Assembly (NCBI RefSeq): GCF_900068895.1
Contig: NZ_CDPK01000005.1
Coordinates: 224,124-288,123, forward strand
DNA length: 64,000 nt
DNA from: Erwinia sp. ErVv1
GTDB taxonomy: Bacteria; Pseudomonadota; Gammaproteobacteria; Enterobacterales; Enterobacteriaceae
Reading direction: 5' to 3'
Part shown: positions 49,079-59,782 of the stretch, piece after piece
Numbering within the stretch: the stretch's first letter is position 1
Layout: each line of letters begins with the position of its first letter
Notes under the pieces: model-generated
What the model was told of the DNA's origin: nothing
What the model saw: the letters and a program-made list of their open reading frames with translations, nothing else
Databases searched by the model: none
Translations under genes and position numbers: made by a program

Positions 49079-50383
49079 ATGAAATTTCCCGGCAAGCGTA
49101 AATCTAAACACTATTTTCCCGTTAGCGCCCGTGACCCTTTACTTCAGCAAACGCTGCCCGAAAGCGACGTTGCCACCAGCTGGATCGTCGGCATAGATCA
49201 GACGCTGGTGGATATTGAAGCCAAAGTCGATGATGACTTTATCCGTCGTTTCGGGCTGAGTAGCGGGCACTCGCTGGTGATTGAGGATGACGTAGCCGAA
49301 GCGCTTTATCACGAGCTGATGAAGGAAAATCTGATTACCCATCAGTTTGCCGGGGGAACCATTGGCAACACGCTGCACAATTACTCAGTGCTGGCAGACG
49401 ACCGCTCGGTGCTGCTGGGCGTGATGTGCAGCAACGTGCAGATTGGCGGCTATGCTTATCGCTATCTGTGCAATACCTCCAGCCGGACCGACCTGAACTA
49501 TCTCCAGGGCGTGGAAGGCGCGATTGGACGCTGCTTTACGCTGATTGGCGATCGCGGTGAGCGAACCTTTGCCATCAGCCCGGGGATGATGAACCAGCTA
49601 AACCGGGAAAGTATTCCCGAAGAGGTGATTGCCGGGGCATCCGCGCTGGTACTGACCTCCTATCTGATCCGCTGTAAGCCGGGCGAGCCGATGCCGGATG
49701 CCACCATGCAGGCCATCGCCTTTGCGAAAAAGCATAACGTGCCGGTGGTGCTGACGCTGGGAACCAAATACGTGATTGGGGATAATCCTGAGTTCTGGCG
49801 GGCATTCCTGCGCGAGCATGTCTCCATCGTGGCGATGAATGAAGAGGAAGCCGAGGCGCTGACCGGTCTCAGCGATCCGCTTCAGGCGGCCAATATGGCG
49901 CTGGACTGGGTGGATCTGGTTCTCTGCACCGCCGGGCCGCATGGGCTGTATATGGCTGGCTTTACCGAAGACGAAGGGAAACGTAAAACGCAGCATCCTC
50001 TTCTGCCGGGGGCGATCCCGGAGTTTAACCAGTATGAGTTCAGCCGCGCGATGCGGCATCAGGACTGCCAGCAGCCCGCCAGAATATTTTCTCATATCGC
50101 CCCTTATATGGGCGGGCCAGAAAAAATCATGAATACCAACGGCGCGGGTGATGGCGCGCTTGCGGCGCTGCTGCACGATATCACCGCCAATAACTATCAC
50201 CGTTCAAACGTACCTAACTCCAGTAAGCACGGTCGGGAGTATCTGACCTACTCCTCTCTGGCGCAGGTATGCAAATATGCCAACCGGGTCAGCTATCAGG
50301 TACTGAACCAGCATTCACCGCGTCTGACGCGAGGTCTTCCCGAGCGGGAAGACAGTCTGGAAGAGTCCTACTGGGATCGGTAA
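49079..50383 (+). CDS. gsk: inosine-guanosine kinase
   Basis: PfkB-family kinase phosphorylating guanosine and inosine. 434 aa, E. coli length. The catalytic base motif NTNGAGDGALAALL is near residue 355 and the N-terminal VGIDQTLVDIEAKV is conserved. A strong hairpin (GGGCT-CCCCAC against GTGGGG-GCCC, 50389-50413) without a T run lies between it and convergent ybaL. Confidence 0.97.
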   Translation: MKFPGKRKSKHYFPVSARDPLLQQTLPESDVATSWIVGIDQTLVDIEAKVDDDFIRRFGLSSGHSLVIEDDVAEALYHELMKENLITHQFAGGTIGNTLHNYSVLADDRSVLLGVMCSNVQIGGYAYRYLCNTSSRTDLNYLQGVEGAIGRCFTLIGDRGERTFAISPGMMNQLNRESIPEEVIAGASALVLTSYLIRCKPGEPMPDATMQAIAFAKKHNVPVVLTLGTKYVIGDNPEFWRAFLREHVSIVAMNEEEAEALTGLSDPLQAANMALDWVDLVLCTAGPHGLYMAGFTEDEGKRKTQHPLLPGAIPEFNQYEFSRAMRHQDCQQPARIFSHIAPYMGGPEKIMNTNGAGDGALAALLHDITANNYHRSNVPNSSKHGREYLTYSSLAQVCKYANRVSYQVLNQHSPRLTRGLPEREDSLEESYWDR

Positions 50384-50419
50384 CGCGCGGGCTGCCCCAC
50401 CAGTGGGGAGCCCAACCGG

Positions 50420-52090
50420 TTATACCGGGCAGGACGGGGGGTTGGCGGGTGCGATCTGCATCAGATGAAGCATGCTGCTGGCAATTTCCCGTTCTCCCAT
50501 CACCACCTCGTTCGCCCCGCGCTCGGTGATATAATCCACCTCATCGTCATAGTGGGCGCGGGCGATAATTTCAATGCTGGGGTGCTTCTGCCGCGCCGCC
50601 GTGACAATTTCACCCGCCTCATAGCCATTGGGTATGGTCAGCAGCAGCCAGCGCGCGCACGCCAGAGAGGCCAGATCCATCGTTTCGGCACGCGCGGCGT
50701 TCCCCAATACCGCCAGAATTCCCTGCTCCCTGAGCGCCTCCACCCGGCTGCGGCTGTTCTCCACCACCACAATGGGAATGCCCTGTTCAATCAGCCGCCG
50801 ACCCAGCAGGCTGCCAACCCGGCCAAAGCCCACCACAATGGCATGATGGCAGATATCCAGCGGTAGCTGTTCCTCTTCTACTGTCGCGTCCTGCTGCTGG
50901 CGGGCATCCGCTTTATCCAGGTAACGTTGCAGCAGGGCAAAAAGGATCGGATTGAGCATGATCGAGAGGATCGCGCCGGCCAGCACCAGATTACGCCCCT
51001 CTTCAGGCAGCAGATTGAGTGAAATCCCCAGCCCGGCGAGGATAAAGGCGAACTCCCCGATCTGCGCCAGGCTGACGGAGATCGTCAGGGCGGTGCGTAG
51101 CGAATGGCCAAACAGGCGAACCAGCGCCAGCGCCGCCACCGATTTACCCAGCACAATAATCGCCAGCACGCCCAGGACGGCCAGCGGCTCCTTCAGCAGG
51201 ATAGTCGGGTCAAACAGCATGCCGACGGAGACAAAGAACAGCACGGCAAAAGCGTCCCGCAGCGGCAGCGTATCGTGCGCTGCGCGATGGCTGAGTTCAG
51301 ACTCATTCAGCACCATACCGGCGAAGAACGCACCCAGCGCGAATGAGACGTCGAAAAATTCAACGGCGCCAAAGGCAATTCCCAGCGCCAGCGCCAGCAC
51401 TGAGAGGGTGAAAAGCTCCCGCGAGCCGGTGGCTGCGCTGCGCGCCAGGATCCATGGCACCACCCGGCGGCCGACCACCATCATCAGCACCATAAAGGCC
51501 GCCACCTTGCCAATGGCAATCAGCAGATCAAGCAGCACCAGACCCAGGCTGGCGCTACCTTTTTCAAACATCCCTGCAATGGCGGGCAGCAGTACCAGCG
51601 CCAGCACCATCACCAGATCCTCAACAATCAGCCAGCCAATTGCGATTTGCCCGCGCTGGCTGTCAATCATCTGCCTGTCCTCCAGCGCGCGCAGCAGCAC
51701 CACCGTACTGGCCGTGGAGAGGCAGAGTCCAAACACCAGCCCGGTCAGCCAGGGCCAGCCCATCACCGTTGACAGCCCCATGCCGAGCAGCGTGGCAACG
51801 GCGATCTGCGCTATCGCGCCGGGGATGGCGATGGCTTTGACCGCCATCAGGTCTTTCAGAGAGAAGTGCAGCCCGACGCCAAACATCAGCAGTATGACGC
51901 CCAATTCAGCCAGCTCGGGGGCCAGATTCTGGTCGGCCACGTAGCCAGGCGTAAAGGGACCGGCGCACACGCCCGCCAGCAGATAGCCGACCAGCGGAGA
52001 GATTCTGAGCCGGTTGGCCAGCATACCGAAAATAAAGGCCAGAACCAGGCCTCCCACAAGGGTGGTGATAAGCGGGGTAGTGTGGTGCAT
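50420..52090 (-). CDS. ybaL: CPA2-family cation/proton antiporter YbaL
   Basis: Monovalent cation/proton antiporter-2 protein related to KefB/KefC, 556 aa (E. coli YbaL 558). Twelve or so hydrophobic helices (to about residue 380) with LVFGLCLSTASTVVLL are followed by a cytosolic RCK/TrkA-N domain (VVGFGRVGSLLGRRL, Rossmann glycines). Substrate ion not established. Confidence 0.94.
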   Translation of the reverse strand: MHHTTPLITTLVGGLVLAFIFGMLANRLRISPLVGYLLAGVCAGPFTPGYVADQNLAPELAELGVILLMFGVGLHFSLKDLMAVKAIAIPGAIAQIAVATLLGMGLSTVMGWPWLTGLVFGLCLSTASTVVLLRALEDRQMIDSQRGQIAIGWLIVEDLVMVLALVLLPAIAGMFEKGSASLGLVLLDLLIAIGKVAAFMVLMMVVGRRVVPWILARSAATGSRELFTLSVLALALGIAFGAVEFFDVSFALGAFFAGMVLNESELSHRAAHDTLPLRDAFAVLFFVSVGMLFDPTILLKEPLAVLGVLAIIVLGKSVAALALVRLFGHSLRTALTISVSLAQIGEFAFILAGLGISLNLLPEEGRNLVLAGAILSIMLNPILFALLQRYLDKADARQQQDATVEEEQLPLDICHHAIVVGFGRVGSLLGRRLIEQGIPIVVVENSRSRVEALREQGILAVLGNAARAETMDLASLACARWLLLTIPNGYEAGEIVTAARQKHPSIEIIARAHYDDEVDYITERGANEVVMGEREIASSMLHLMQIAPANPPSCPV

Positions 52091-52437
52091 GCTCTCCTCC
52101 TTATGTATGCAAATGTATCCAGTTGTAATTAATGATTGTAAGATATAATGACATTTTTATCGCGGTTTAATCGGCTTTAATCAGGGAAAAAATCGCTCAC
52201 CGGCCTGAAAAAGTGCATAAAGCGTTTTTCTGTTATTTTGATGCTTATGCGGCTGATTTCTCATTGGGATTTTGTACCCAGTAGGCAATCATTCCGCCCG
52301 GTTAAGAGAAAGAGAGGGGAGTTAGCCGCCCAAAATTCGCGTATTTAAGGTTTTGTGAGACAGAGGCCGGTATGCATGGGTCGTAAAGGATAATAATCAG
52401 CAGGGTCCGATCACTTATTTAACAAGGAGAATTCACT
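52091..52437 (+). promoter_or_regulatory. ybaL-ushA divergent intergenic region
   Basis: 347 AT-rich bases. A perfect TATAAT at 52144-52149 has a TTGTAA 15 bases upstream, a possible promoter on the plus strand. The ushA ribosome site AAGGAG lies 9 bases before its GTG. No small gene recognised. Confidence 0.45.
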
Positions 52438-54177
52438 GTGCCATCACTCTTAAGAACAACGCTGACGCCATTAGCGCTAACGCTAACGATTCTGTGCGTA
52501 TCGCTCCCGGCACAGGCCTGGGTAAAAGATCGCGTCTATAAGTTCACCGTCCTTCACACCAACGATCACCATGGACATTTCTGGCCGGATGAACACGATC
52601 AGTATGGGCTGGCAGCGCAGAAAACCATGATGGATCAGATCCGCTACGATGTGCAGGCCCACGGCGGACAGGTACTGATCCTCTCCGGCGGTGACATCAA
52701 CACCGGCGTGCCGGAATCCGATCTTCAGGATGCCGAGCCTGATTTTCGCGGCATGAATCTGATTGGCTATGATGCGATGGCGATTGGTAATCATGAATTC
52801 GATAACCCGCTCTCCGTCCTGCGCCAGCAGCAAAAGTGGGCAAAATTCCCGCTTCTTTCCGCCAATATTTATCAAAAAAGTACCGGAACACGCCTTTTCC
52901 AGCCCTATGCGCTGTTTAACCGCATGGGGCTTAAAATCGCGGTCATCGGGCTGACCACCGATGACACCGCCAAAATCGGTAACCCGGCGTATTTCACCGA
53001 CATGGAATTTCGCCCACCCGCTACCGAGGCTAAGGCCGTGGTTGAGACGCTGCGAAGTAAAGAGAAGCCGGACGTGATTATTGCCGCCACCCATATGGGG
53101 CATTACGACAACGGGCAGCACGGTTCCAACGCGCCGGGCGATGTGGAGATGGCCCGGGCGCTTCCGGCAGGCTATCTGGACCTGATTGTAGGCGGCCACT
53201 CGCAGAATCCGGTGTGTATGGCGAAGCCCAACGTCAGGCAGGTCGATTACGTGCCGGGTACGCCCTGTCAGCCCGATAAGCAAAACGGCACCTGGATTGT
53301 CCAGGCGCACGAATGGGGCAAATACATTGGTCGTGCAGACTTTAGCTTTCTTAACGGCACGCTGACGCTTGAACACTATGAGCTGGTGCCGATCAATCTG
53401 AAGCATAAGGTCGCCAATGCCGACGGCAGCACCAGCTGGATTAACTACACCCCGGAGATTGCGAAAAATCCTGCCATGATGAAGCTGCTTACCCCCTTCC
53501 AGAAAAAGGGCGAGGCGCAGCTTGGGGTGAAAATTGGCAGTGCAAACGGGCACTTCGAGGGGGATCGCAGCAAGGTTCGCTTTGTACAGACAAACCTGGC
53601 CAGGCTGATGCTGGCCTCGCAGATAGCTCGCACCGGCGCCGATTTTGCAGTGATGAGCGGCGGCGGCGTACGTGACTCTATTGAGTCGGGCACCCTGACC
53701 TATAAGGATGTGCTGAAGGTACAGCCGTTCGGCAACACGCTGACCTGGGTGGAGATGAAAGGGCGTGACGTTGAAAAATATCTGGCGGTGGTGGCGAATA
53801 TCAAACCGGATTCGGGCGGCTACGCGCAGTTTGCCAACGTTAGCCTGGTTGCCGACGGCACGGGCGTCAGCCAGATCACAATCAAAGGGCAGCCGCTGGA
53901 AGCCGACAAAACTTACCGTATGACCACCCTGAGTTTTAACGCGTCGGGCGGGGATGGCTACCCGGCCATAGACAAGTTACCGGGCTACGTGAATACCGGT
54001 TTTGTCGATGCCGAAGTGTTAAAAGAGTATATCCAGAGCCATTCACCGCTTGACGCCGCAGCGTATGAACCAAAGGGAGAGATCGTTCATAAGGCAGAAA
54101 ATGCGCCCCCAGCAAAGCCGTCGGACAAGCCGAAAAAGTGGCGACTGCCGACCTTTCTGACGGCGATGCTGGAGTAG
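52438..54177 (+). CDS. ushA: periplasmic UDP-sugar hydrolase / 5'-nucleotidase UshA
   Basis: Periplasmic metallophosphoesterase hydrolysing UDP-sugars and nucleotides for salvage. 579 aa, GTG start, signal peptide to about residue 27 (LPAQA). The metal-binding motifs HTNDHHGHFW, GGDIN, GNHEFDN, HMGHYDN and GGHSQNPV come in order, then the nucleotide-binding domain (ASGGDGYPAID). It is about 29 residues longer than E. coli UshA, with a Pro/Lys-rich tail (ENAPPAKPSDKPKKWRLP). Confidence 0.96.
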   Translation: MPSLLRTTLTPLALTLTILCVSLPAQAWVKDRVYKFTVLHTNDHHGHFWPDEHDQYGLAAQKTMMDQIRYDVQAHGGQVLILSGGDINTGVPESDLQDAEPDFRGMNLIGYDAMAIGNHEFDNPLSVLRQQQKWAKFPLLSANIYQKSTGTRLFQPYALFNRMGLKIAVIGLTTDDTAKIGNPAYFTDMEFRPPATEAKAVVETLRSKEKPDVIIAATHMGHYDNGQHGSNAPGDVEMARALPAGYLDLIVGGHSQNPVCMAKPNVRQVDYVPGTPCQPDKQNGTWIVQAHEWGKYIGRADFSFLNGTLTLEHYELVPINLKHKVANADGSTSWINYTPEIAKNPAMMKLLTPFQKKGEAQLGVKIGSANGHFEGDRSKVRFVQTNLARLMLASQIARTGADFAVMSGGGVRDSIESGTLTYKDVLKVQPFGNTLTWVEMKGRDVEKYLAVVANIKPDSGGYAQFANVSLVADGTGVSQITIKGQPLEADKTYRMTTLSFNASGGDGYPAIDKLPGYVNTGFVDAEVLKEYIQSHSPLDAAAYEPKGEIVHKAENAPPAKPSDKPKKWRLPTFLTAMLE

Positions 54178-54185
54178 GCCCGGGT

Positions 54186-54617
54186 TTAATAGCAGGCTCT
54201 GCGCCCGACCCAGCGCTTACGCAGCGTATCGTATAGCCAGTTGTAAAGCAGGGTATAGGGCAGATAAAACAGGAAAAAGGCGATCTCAATCATAAAGGCC
54301 TGCTTCAGGCTTGTCTCCAGCATAAAGGCGGCAACCGGCAGGCCAATGGCGATAAACCCGCCTTCAAAGCCCACGGCCTGCACGATGCGCAGCGGCAGGC
54401 CCCTTTTAACGCTCTCTCGCGGGAACAGCCTGTCGAAAACGGCGTTATAAACCATGTTCCAGACCATCGCCAGGGTCGATAGCACAATCGCCAGCGCGCC
54501 CATCTGAAACAGGGGTTTGTCCAGCGCCCACGCCGCCACCGGGGCGACCAGCATAAGTGCCAGACCTTCATAACCTACGGCATGGAAAAAACGTTCTTTC
54601 AACGTCCAGTGACGCAT
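54186..54617 (-). CDS. PACE-family efflux transporter
   Basis: 143-aa inner-membrane protein with two bacterial-transmembrane-pair repeats (ERFFHAVGYEGLALMLVAPV at 8-27 and RIVQAVGFEGGFIAIGLPVA at 77-96), the hallmark of PACE (AceI-like) pumps. Characterised members export chlorhexidine and short-chain diamines. The conserved membrane Glu is present in the first repeat (Y15-E16). Divergent from a LysR gene 87 bases away that likely controls it. Confidence 0.92.
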   Translation of the reverse strand: MRHWTLKERFFHAVGYEGLALMLVAPVAAWALDKPLFQMGALAIVLSTLAMVWNMVYNAVFDRLFPRESVKRGLPLRIVQAVGFEGGFIAIGLPVAAFMLETSLKQAFMIEIAFFLFYLPYTLLYNWLYDTLRKRWVGRRACY

Positions 54618-54704
54618 AGTTGCTCCTTATTTGATATGAGCGCCATTTTCCGCCGTCCATCTGATAAGATGAAGTTAGAAAGCATCGATAAAAGCGATAC
54701 ATTA

Positions 54705-55571
54705 ATGCGTTATTCACCGGAATCATTGGAAGCTTTTGTGCAGACCGTCGAGAGCGGCTCTTTTTCGGCCGCCGCGCGCGCCCTGCGTAAAAGCCAGTCA
54801 ACCATTAGCACCGCCGTGGCGAATCTTGAGGCCGACTTAGGTTTTGCGTTATTCAGTCGGGAGGGCCGTTCACCGGTGCTTACCGACAACGGTAAGCGGG
54901 CGCTGGCACAGGTCCGGGAAATCCTCTCAGCCAGCGGGAAGCTGGATGAGCTGGCCGTCAGGCTGGCAGGAGAGGTAGAGCCCTGCCTCAGTATGGCTAT
55001 CTCTGATTTCTGGCAGGCGGATTATCATGAGTCACTGCTAAAGCGCTTTGCCGCTCGCTACCCCAATATCGAATTTGAATGCATGATCGCTGAAGATGAC
55101 GATGTGATAGATCTGCTGCAAACGGGCAGGGCACATATTGGCGTGATCCGCGTGCAGCCAGAGTATCCGCCGGAAATAGCCACCTCCCGCCTGCAGGTGG
55201 AAGCAGAAATGGGCATCTTTCTGCATCAGGACAACCCGCTGGCACAACAGTCGTTGGTCAGTGAAGAGGAATTGAGGGAGATGCGTCAGCTCAGCCTGAA
55301 TACCTGGATTGAGAAGGATCATTATCAGCCTGGTAAAGTCTGGACCGCGCCATCTTACCTGCTGCTGCTGGAGATGGCCGAGCAGGGGTTTGGCTGGAGC
55401 GTTTTGCCGCGCTGGATGGTAGAGCAATTTGGTCATCAGCTCTTACGCGAGCTGGCGGTTAAAGGCTGGCCACGGAAGATTTCGGTGGATGCCTGCTGGT
55501 CCCGACGAACGCCACCGGGACCGGCAGGACGCTGGATGCTCGACCAGCTCATGGCCCAGCAGGCGGGCTAA
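54705..55571 (+). CDS. LysR-type transcriptional regulator
   Basis: 288-aa LysR regulator. The winged helix is at about 17-40 (GSFSAAARALRKSQSTISTAV) and the effector domain at 87-288. The ATG at 54705 gives the usual short N-terminus. In-frame ATGs at 54669 and 54582 exist, and none has a clear ribosome site. Divergent from the PACE gene, the usual arrangement for a regulator of that pump. Confidence 0.88.
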   Translation: MRYSPESLEAFVQTVESGSFSAAARALRKSQSTISTAVANLEADLGFALFSREGRSPVLTDNGKRALAQVREILSASGKLDELAVRLAGEVEPCLSMAISDFWQADYHESLLKRFAARYPNIEFECMIAEDDDVIDLLQTGRAHIGVIRVQPEYPPEIATSRLQVEAEMGIFLHQDNPLAQQSLVSEEELREMRQLSLNTWIEKDHYQPGKVWTAPSYLLLLEMAEQGFGWSVLPRWMVEQFGHQLLRELAVKGWPRKISVDACWSRRTPPGPAGRWMLDQLMAQQAG

Positions 55572-55654
55572 ACGCATAATACCGTGACATTTTGCCTGTC
55601 CCGGTTGTGCCCTGCATAACGCAGATGCCGCGGGGTTCCCTCCCTGGCACCTGG

Positions 55655-56137
55655 CTACTCATCGCGTCGGGAAATATCGGCGAAGCTGGCGTTCAGCTGC
55701 CCAGCCAGATCCGCCGGGGCAAGCTCAATGTCTAATCCGCGCTTGCCGCCGGACACAAAAATGGTGGCAAACTGCCGTGCGGGCGCATCAATAACGGTAG
55801 GCAGGCGCTTCTTCTGACCCAGCGGGCTGATCCCCCCGAGCAGATAACCGGTAGTGCGCTGCGCGATCTGAGGATCGGCCATCTCCACTTTTTTTGCACC
55901 TAATGCCCGGGCGACCAGCTTCAAGTCCAGCTTTCCCGCCACCGGCGTAACCGCTACCGCCAGCGTTTTGTTATCGCCATTCAGCGCAACCAGCAGCGTT
56001 TTATAAACCCGGTTAGCATCAAGATTGAGTTTACGTACCGCTTCATCACCAAAGTTCGATTCACCCGCATCATGCTCGTAAGCGTGCAGAGAAAAGGTGA
56101 CCTTTTGTTTTTCGAGAAGTTTTATTGCAGGCGTCAT
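55655..56137 (-). CDS. ybaK: Cys-tRNA(Pro)/Cys-tRNA(Cys) deacylase YbaK
   Basis: Trans-editing enzyme that clears Cys-tRNA(Pro). 160 aa (E. coli 159). The YbaK/EbsC fold shows [10 protein letters not shown] with the catalytic Lys at about 46, and [13 protein letters not shown]. Terminal genes and ChiX order match E. coli. Confidence 0.96.
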   Translation of the reverse strand: MTPAIKLLEKQKVTFSLHAYEHDAGESNFGDEAVRKLNLDANRVYKTLLVALNGDNKTLAVAVTPVAGKLDLKLVARALGAKKVEMADPQIAQRTTGYLLGGISPLGQKKRLPTVIDAPARQFATIFVSGGKRGLDIELAPADLAGQLNASFADISRRDE

Positions 56138-56236
56138 TGATCCCGTCCTTAATGCGTGCCAGTCGCTACAGGTTGCGGCTAATTAATTAACAATAATGGT
56201 GGCGAAAAACCAGGCTTTAAGCGACAATTCGCCCCT

Positions 56237-56321
56237 CACCGACAACCTGATTGTCAGTGAATAACTAAAATCATAAAAACTTCCTTATTGACGGGCCGAT
56301 AATAATATTGGCCCTTTTTTT
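56237..56321 (+). ncRNA. chiX: small regulatory RNA ChiX
   Basis: Hfq-dependent sRNA that silences the chitoporin gene chiP and chb transcripts in E. coli and Salmonella. It sits in the ybaK-ybaP gap as in E. coli. A 5' hairpin (GACAA/TTGTC) is followed by an A-rich linker, the seed-like TTCCTTATTGACGGGCC, and a terminator GGGCC…GGCCC with eight T. The terminator faces the plus strand, where no protein gene precedes it. A GACAAT -10 lies at 56223-56228. Exact 5' end inferred. Confidence 0.87.
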
Positions 56322-57121
56322 TATCTCTGATTCAGTAAATCGGGCAGATTTCCCTCACCATAAAGATGCAGGGCCCCCACCGCAACGACATATTTCCCAG
56401 CAGGCAGCGCCCTGAGCGCGTCATTCCAGCGCTGATTACGCTGTAGCATCAGAACGTCATTCAGGGCGCTGTTAAACGTCCCGGGAAGCTGGGACTGACC
56501 GGTACGCGGCGGCGATTCAAGCCACCAGCCGATCATCGTCTGCAACAGACGTGCGTTAGTCTGCCAGTGTGTTAGCGTGTCCTGTAACAGGGACAGGCCA
56601 TTATCGGGCAGCGCGCGCAGCAGGGCCAGCTGAGTTTCCGGACCTTCCAGCTCAATGACCCGCTTTTCCTGCTTTTTCGCCGCATTAAGTAGTTGAAAAT
56701 CAATGCCGTAGTCGGCCCGCAGGCCGAGAATCTGCGCCTGCTGGGCCTGTAACATCAGCGCGACCTGCCAGGCAGGCAGACTATCTGCTGCCTCCGGGGA
56801 GATGGCGACCTCGTCACACAGGCGACAGAACCGGGCGTATTCCTCGCGGGTCAATCGTTCGCTCAGGGGCGAACAACGCTCACTTTCCGTAAACGGAGAG
56901 GCTCCGGCGGTAATATCGGCTTCCACGATTAACGCGTCTGCCTGCGCAAGCCGCGACTGCAACACGGCAGGCAGCGGCAGCATACCCTGCGTTCCCATAT
57001 GGATACTGCCCACCAGGTGAAGCTGCCTGTCACCCAGAGTGATGTCCTGTGCCGGATAGGCATAGTGGCGCGGCGACAGCACCTGCCAGAATGCGCTTAT
57101 CAGGTGCAATAATTTTCCCAT
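56321..57121 (-). CDS. ybaP: TraB/GumN family protein YbaP
   Basis: 266-aa TraB/GumN (Tiki-like) family protein (E. coli YbaP 264). The two conserved motifs GSIHMG near the N-terminus and VGALHLYGEGNLPDLL at the C-terminus contain the putative metal-binding His/Glu. Function in bacteria unknown; eukaryotic relatives are proteases. The stop overlaps the ChiX terminator on the other strand. Confidence 0.93.
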   Translation of the reverse strand: MGKLLHLISAFWQVLSPRHYAYPAQDITLGDRQLHLVGSIHMGTQGMLPLPAVLQSRLAQADALIVEADITAGASPFTESERCSPLSERLTREEYARFCRLCDEVAISPEAADSLPAWQVALMLQAQQAQILGLRADYGIDFQLLNAAKKQEKRVIELEGPETQLALLRALPDNGLSLLQDTLTHWQTNARLLQTMIGWWLESPPRTGQSQLPGTFNSALNDVLMLQRNQRWNDALRALPAGKYVVAVGALHLYGEGNLPDLLNQR

Positions 57122-57215
57122 GCTCTCTGTCTCCTGCCCGTTATCATTCTATGCTAACGGTTTAGCGTATCGGGCGACAGAGAAAAGGGTCACTTCCAGA
57201 CTGGACTGAGGGAGA

Positions 57216-59726
57216 TTACGCGGAGGGCAGCCGATAGCGGATCAGGCGATTTGCGTTGCTGACTACGGTGATGGACGAGAGCGCCATGGCCACGCTGGCA
57301 ACCACCGGGCTGAGCAGGGTGCCGGTAAGCGGATACAGGACGCCCGCCGCGATGGGAATACCAATAGCGTTATAAACAAAGGCACCCAGCAGATTCTGCT
57401 TCATATTTCTCAGCGTGGCTTTAGCGATCGCCAGCGCATCCGTTACGGCATTCAAATCCTGGCGCATCAGCGTGATGGCCGCTGTTTCAATCGCCACATC
57501 GCTGCCGCTGCCCATGGCAATCCCCACGTCAGCCTGGGCCAGCGCCGGGGCATCATTAATCCCATCGCCAATCATCGCCACCCGATGCCCCTGCTGCTGC
57601 AGGTGCTGAATAGCCTCCGCTTTTCCCTCGGGCAGTACGCCCGCTATCGCCCGATCGATACCCGCTTCACGAGCGACCGCCCGTGCGGTTTTCTCATTAT
57701 CACCGGTCAGCATGACTAACTGATAGCCCTCCTGACGCAGGCGTTTCATCACCGCGCTCGTCTCAGCGCGCAGCGGATCGCGAATTGACAGCATCGCGGT
57801 TAGCCTGCCCTCTGCGGCCAGCAGTATCGGCGTGATGCCCTGGGCGGCCTGCGTGGAGATCAGATCGTCGACAGCCGAAATATCAATCTCCTGCTGCGCC
57901 ATCAGTGCGCCATTGCCCAGCATCAGCGGCACGCCGTCGAGATTGCCGCTCACGCCGAAACCGGGCAGCGTACGGAACTGGGTGATGTCGGGCAGACGCA
58001 GATCACCCGCGCGATCGAGGACCGCCCTCGCCAGGGGATGCTGCGATCCCTGTTCCAGCGCGGCCGCCCAGCTTAACGCCTGATGCTGCGAAGCGCCGTT
58101 AAACAGCTGGATATCGACCACGCGCGGTGCGCCTTCGGTCAGCGTTCCGGTTTTATCAAATACCAGCGTCGTTAGCGTACTGGCCCGCTGTAGCGCATCG
58201 GCGTCGCGGACCAGCACGCCAGACTCAGCCGCCCGACCCACACCCGCAATCACCGACATGGGCGTGGCCAGGCCCAGCGCGCAGGGGCAGGCGATAATCA
58301 GGACGGTGGTGGCAATCACCAGCGTATACACCAGCTGCGGCGCCGGTCCAACCGCGTACCACACCGTCGCGCTCAGCAGGGCGATAGCAACAACAACAGG
58401 CACAAAAATGGCGGAAATTTTATCGGCCATCTGGCCGATTTCCGGCTTGCTGCTCTGGGCCTGGCGAACGCGATTAATGATGCGCGACAGGGTGGTATTT
58501 TTCCCGACCGCTTCGGCGGTGAAAAGCACGCTACCATCCTGCACCACCGTACCAGCATGCACGGCATCACCGCTGGCTTTCTGCTGCGGGATGGCTTCAC
58601 CGGTCAGCATTGCCTCGTCCAGCCAGGCCTCGCCACGGGTAATGGTGCCGTCGACCGGAACCCGATCGCCGGTGGTCAGGCGCAGGATCATTCCCGGCAT
58701 GACATCACTGAGTGCAAGGGTCTGTTCGCCCTCATCGGTGACCACGCGGGCAGTGGGCGGGGTAAGGTCAAGCAGGCGTTCCAGCGCCTGGGAAGCACGC
58801 TGGCGTGCGCGCTGCTCCAGCATATGGCCGAGATTGATCAGACCAATAATGGTGGCGCTGGCTTCGTAGTAAAGATGTCTGGCCTGCGGGGGGAAAACGT
58901 CGGGCCAGAGGTTAACGCTGACGGAATAGAGCCAGGCGGCACCCGTACCCAGCGCCACCAGCGTATCCATAGTGGCAGTGCCCTTAAGCAGGCTTTTTGC
59001 CGCGCTGCGGTAGAAGTGGCCGCCCGCCACGATCATCACCAGCAGCGTCAGTATACCGACCACCAGCCAGCCGCTGCGGTTGCTGGCGGTCAGCATCATA
59101 TTATTGCCGATCATCCCCCAGATCATTAGCGGGATGCCCAGCGTCAGGGCCAGTATGGCCTGCCAGCGAAAGCGTCGCGTCGCCTGCTCCGCTTTCTGCT
59201 GCTGTTTCTCACGTCGCGCGCCGTCATCTTCGATGATTTCTGCGGCATAGCCCGCGTTTTTAACCGCGTCGATTAGCGTCTGTGGCGGCACGGAGCCCAT
59301 CACCAGCGCACTGCGTTCGGCAAGGTTAACGCGGGCCTGACTGACGCCCTGTACCTGCGTCAGCGCGTTCTGCACGCGGCTGACGCAGCTGGCGCAGCTC
59401 ATGCCATCAATCAGCAGATGAAAGCTGTCGATGTCCTGTGCCGGAAGCTTTGCAGGGGCCGCTGTCAGCGCTTCCGGCTGGGTCTCTGTTACTGTCAGCG
59501 GTTCAGGCTTTGGGCGCGGGTCGCCCTGGTTAAGGCTGGCGTGATAACCCGCCTGCTCAACGGTAGCGATCAGATCGTCGGCACGGGCGCTGCCGCTGAT
59601 GCGGGCTTCGGTAATTGAGACATCCGCCTGTTCAACATCATCGCGCTTTTCGAGCGACTCTTTCACGCGCTTCACGCAGTGGCCACAGGTCAGGCCGTCC
59701 AGCGTTAGCAGAGTGGTTTGTGACAT
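57216..59726 (-). CDS. copA: copper-exporting P-type ATPase
   Basis: P1B-type Cu+ exporter of 836 aa (E. coli 834). Two N-terminal metal-binding domains with GLTCGHC and GMSCASC, eight helices with the CPC ion motif (IACPCALG), phosphorylation motif DKTGT, and [10 protein letters not shown] in the hinge. The ATG at 59726 follows AGGAGG and matches MSQT. The open frame continues upstream through the promoter but is not coding. Controlled by CueR from the palindrome at 59790-59810. Confidence 0.97.
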   Translation of the reverse strand: MSQTTLLTLDGLTCGHCVKRVKESLEKRDDVEQADVSITEARISGSARADDLIATVEQAGYHASLNQGDPRPKPEPLTVTETQPEALTAAPAKLPAQDIDSFHLLIDGMSCASCVSRVQNALTQVQGVSQARVNLAERSALVMGSVPPQTLIDAVKNAGYAAEIIEDDGARREKQQQKAEQATRRFRWQAILALTLGIPLMIWGMIGNNMMLTASNRSGWLVVGILTLLVMIVAGGHFYRSAAKSLLKGTATMDTLVALGTGAAWLYSVSVNLWPDVFPPQARHLYYEASATIIGLINLGHMLEQRARQRASQALERLLDLTPPTARVVTDEGEQTLALSDVMPGMILRLTTGDRVPVDGTITRGEAWLDEAMLTGEAIPQQKASGDAVHAGTVVQDGSVLFTAEAVGKNTTLSRIINRVRQAQSSKPEIGQMADKISAIFVPVVVAIALLSATVWYAVGPAPQLVYTLVIATTVLIIACPCALGLATPMSVIAGVGRAAESGVLVRDADALQRASTLTTLVFDKTGTLTEGAPRVVDIQLFNGASQHQALSWAAALEQGSQHPLARAVLDRAGDLRLPDITQFRTLPGFGVSGNLDGVPLMLGNGALMAQQEIDISAVDDLISTQAAQGITPILLAAEGRLTAMLSIRDPLRAETSAVMKRLRQEGYQLVMLTGDNEKTARAVAREAGIDRAIAGVLPEGKAEAIQHLQQQGHRVAMIGDGINDAPALAQADVGIAMGSGSDVAIETAAITLMRQDLNAVTDALAIAKATLRNMKQNLLGAFVYNAIGIPIAAGVLYPLTGTLLSPVVASVAMALSSITVVSNANRLIRYRLPSA

Positions 59727-59782
59727 AGTAAAGCCTCCTGATAGTTCGGTTTGACCGGAAAACGAATTTCCAGTAGATAAGA

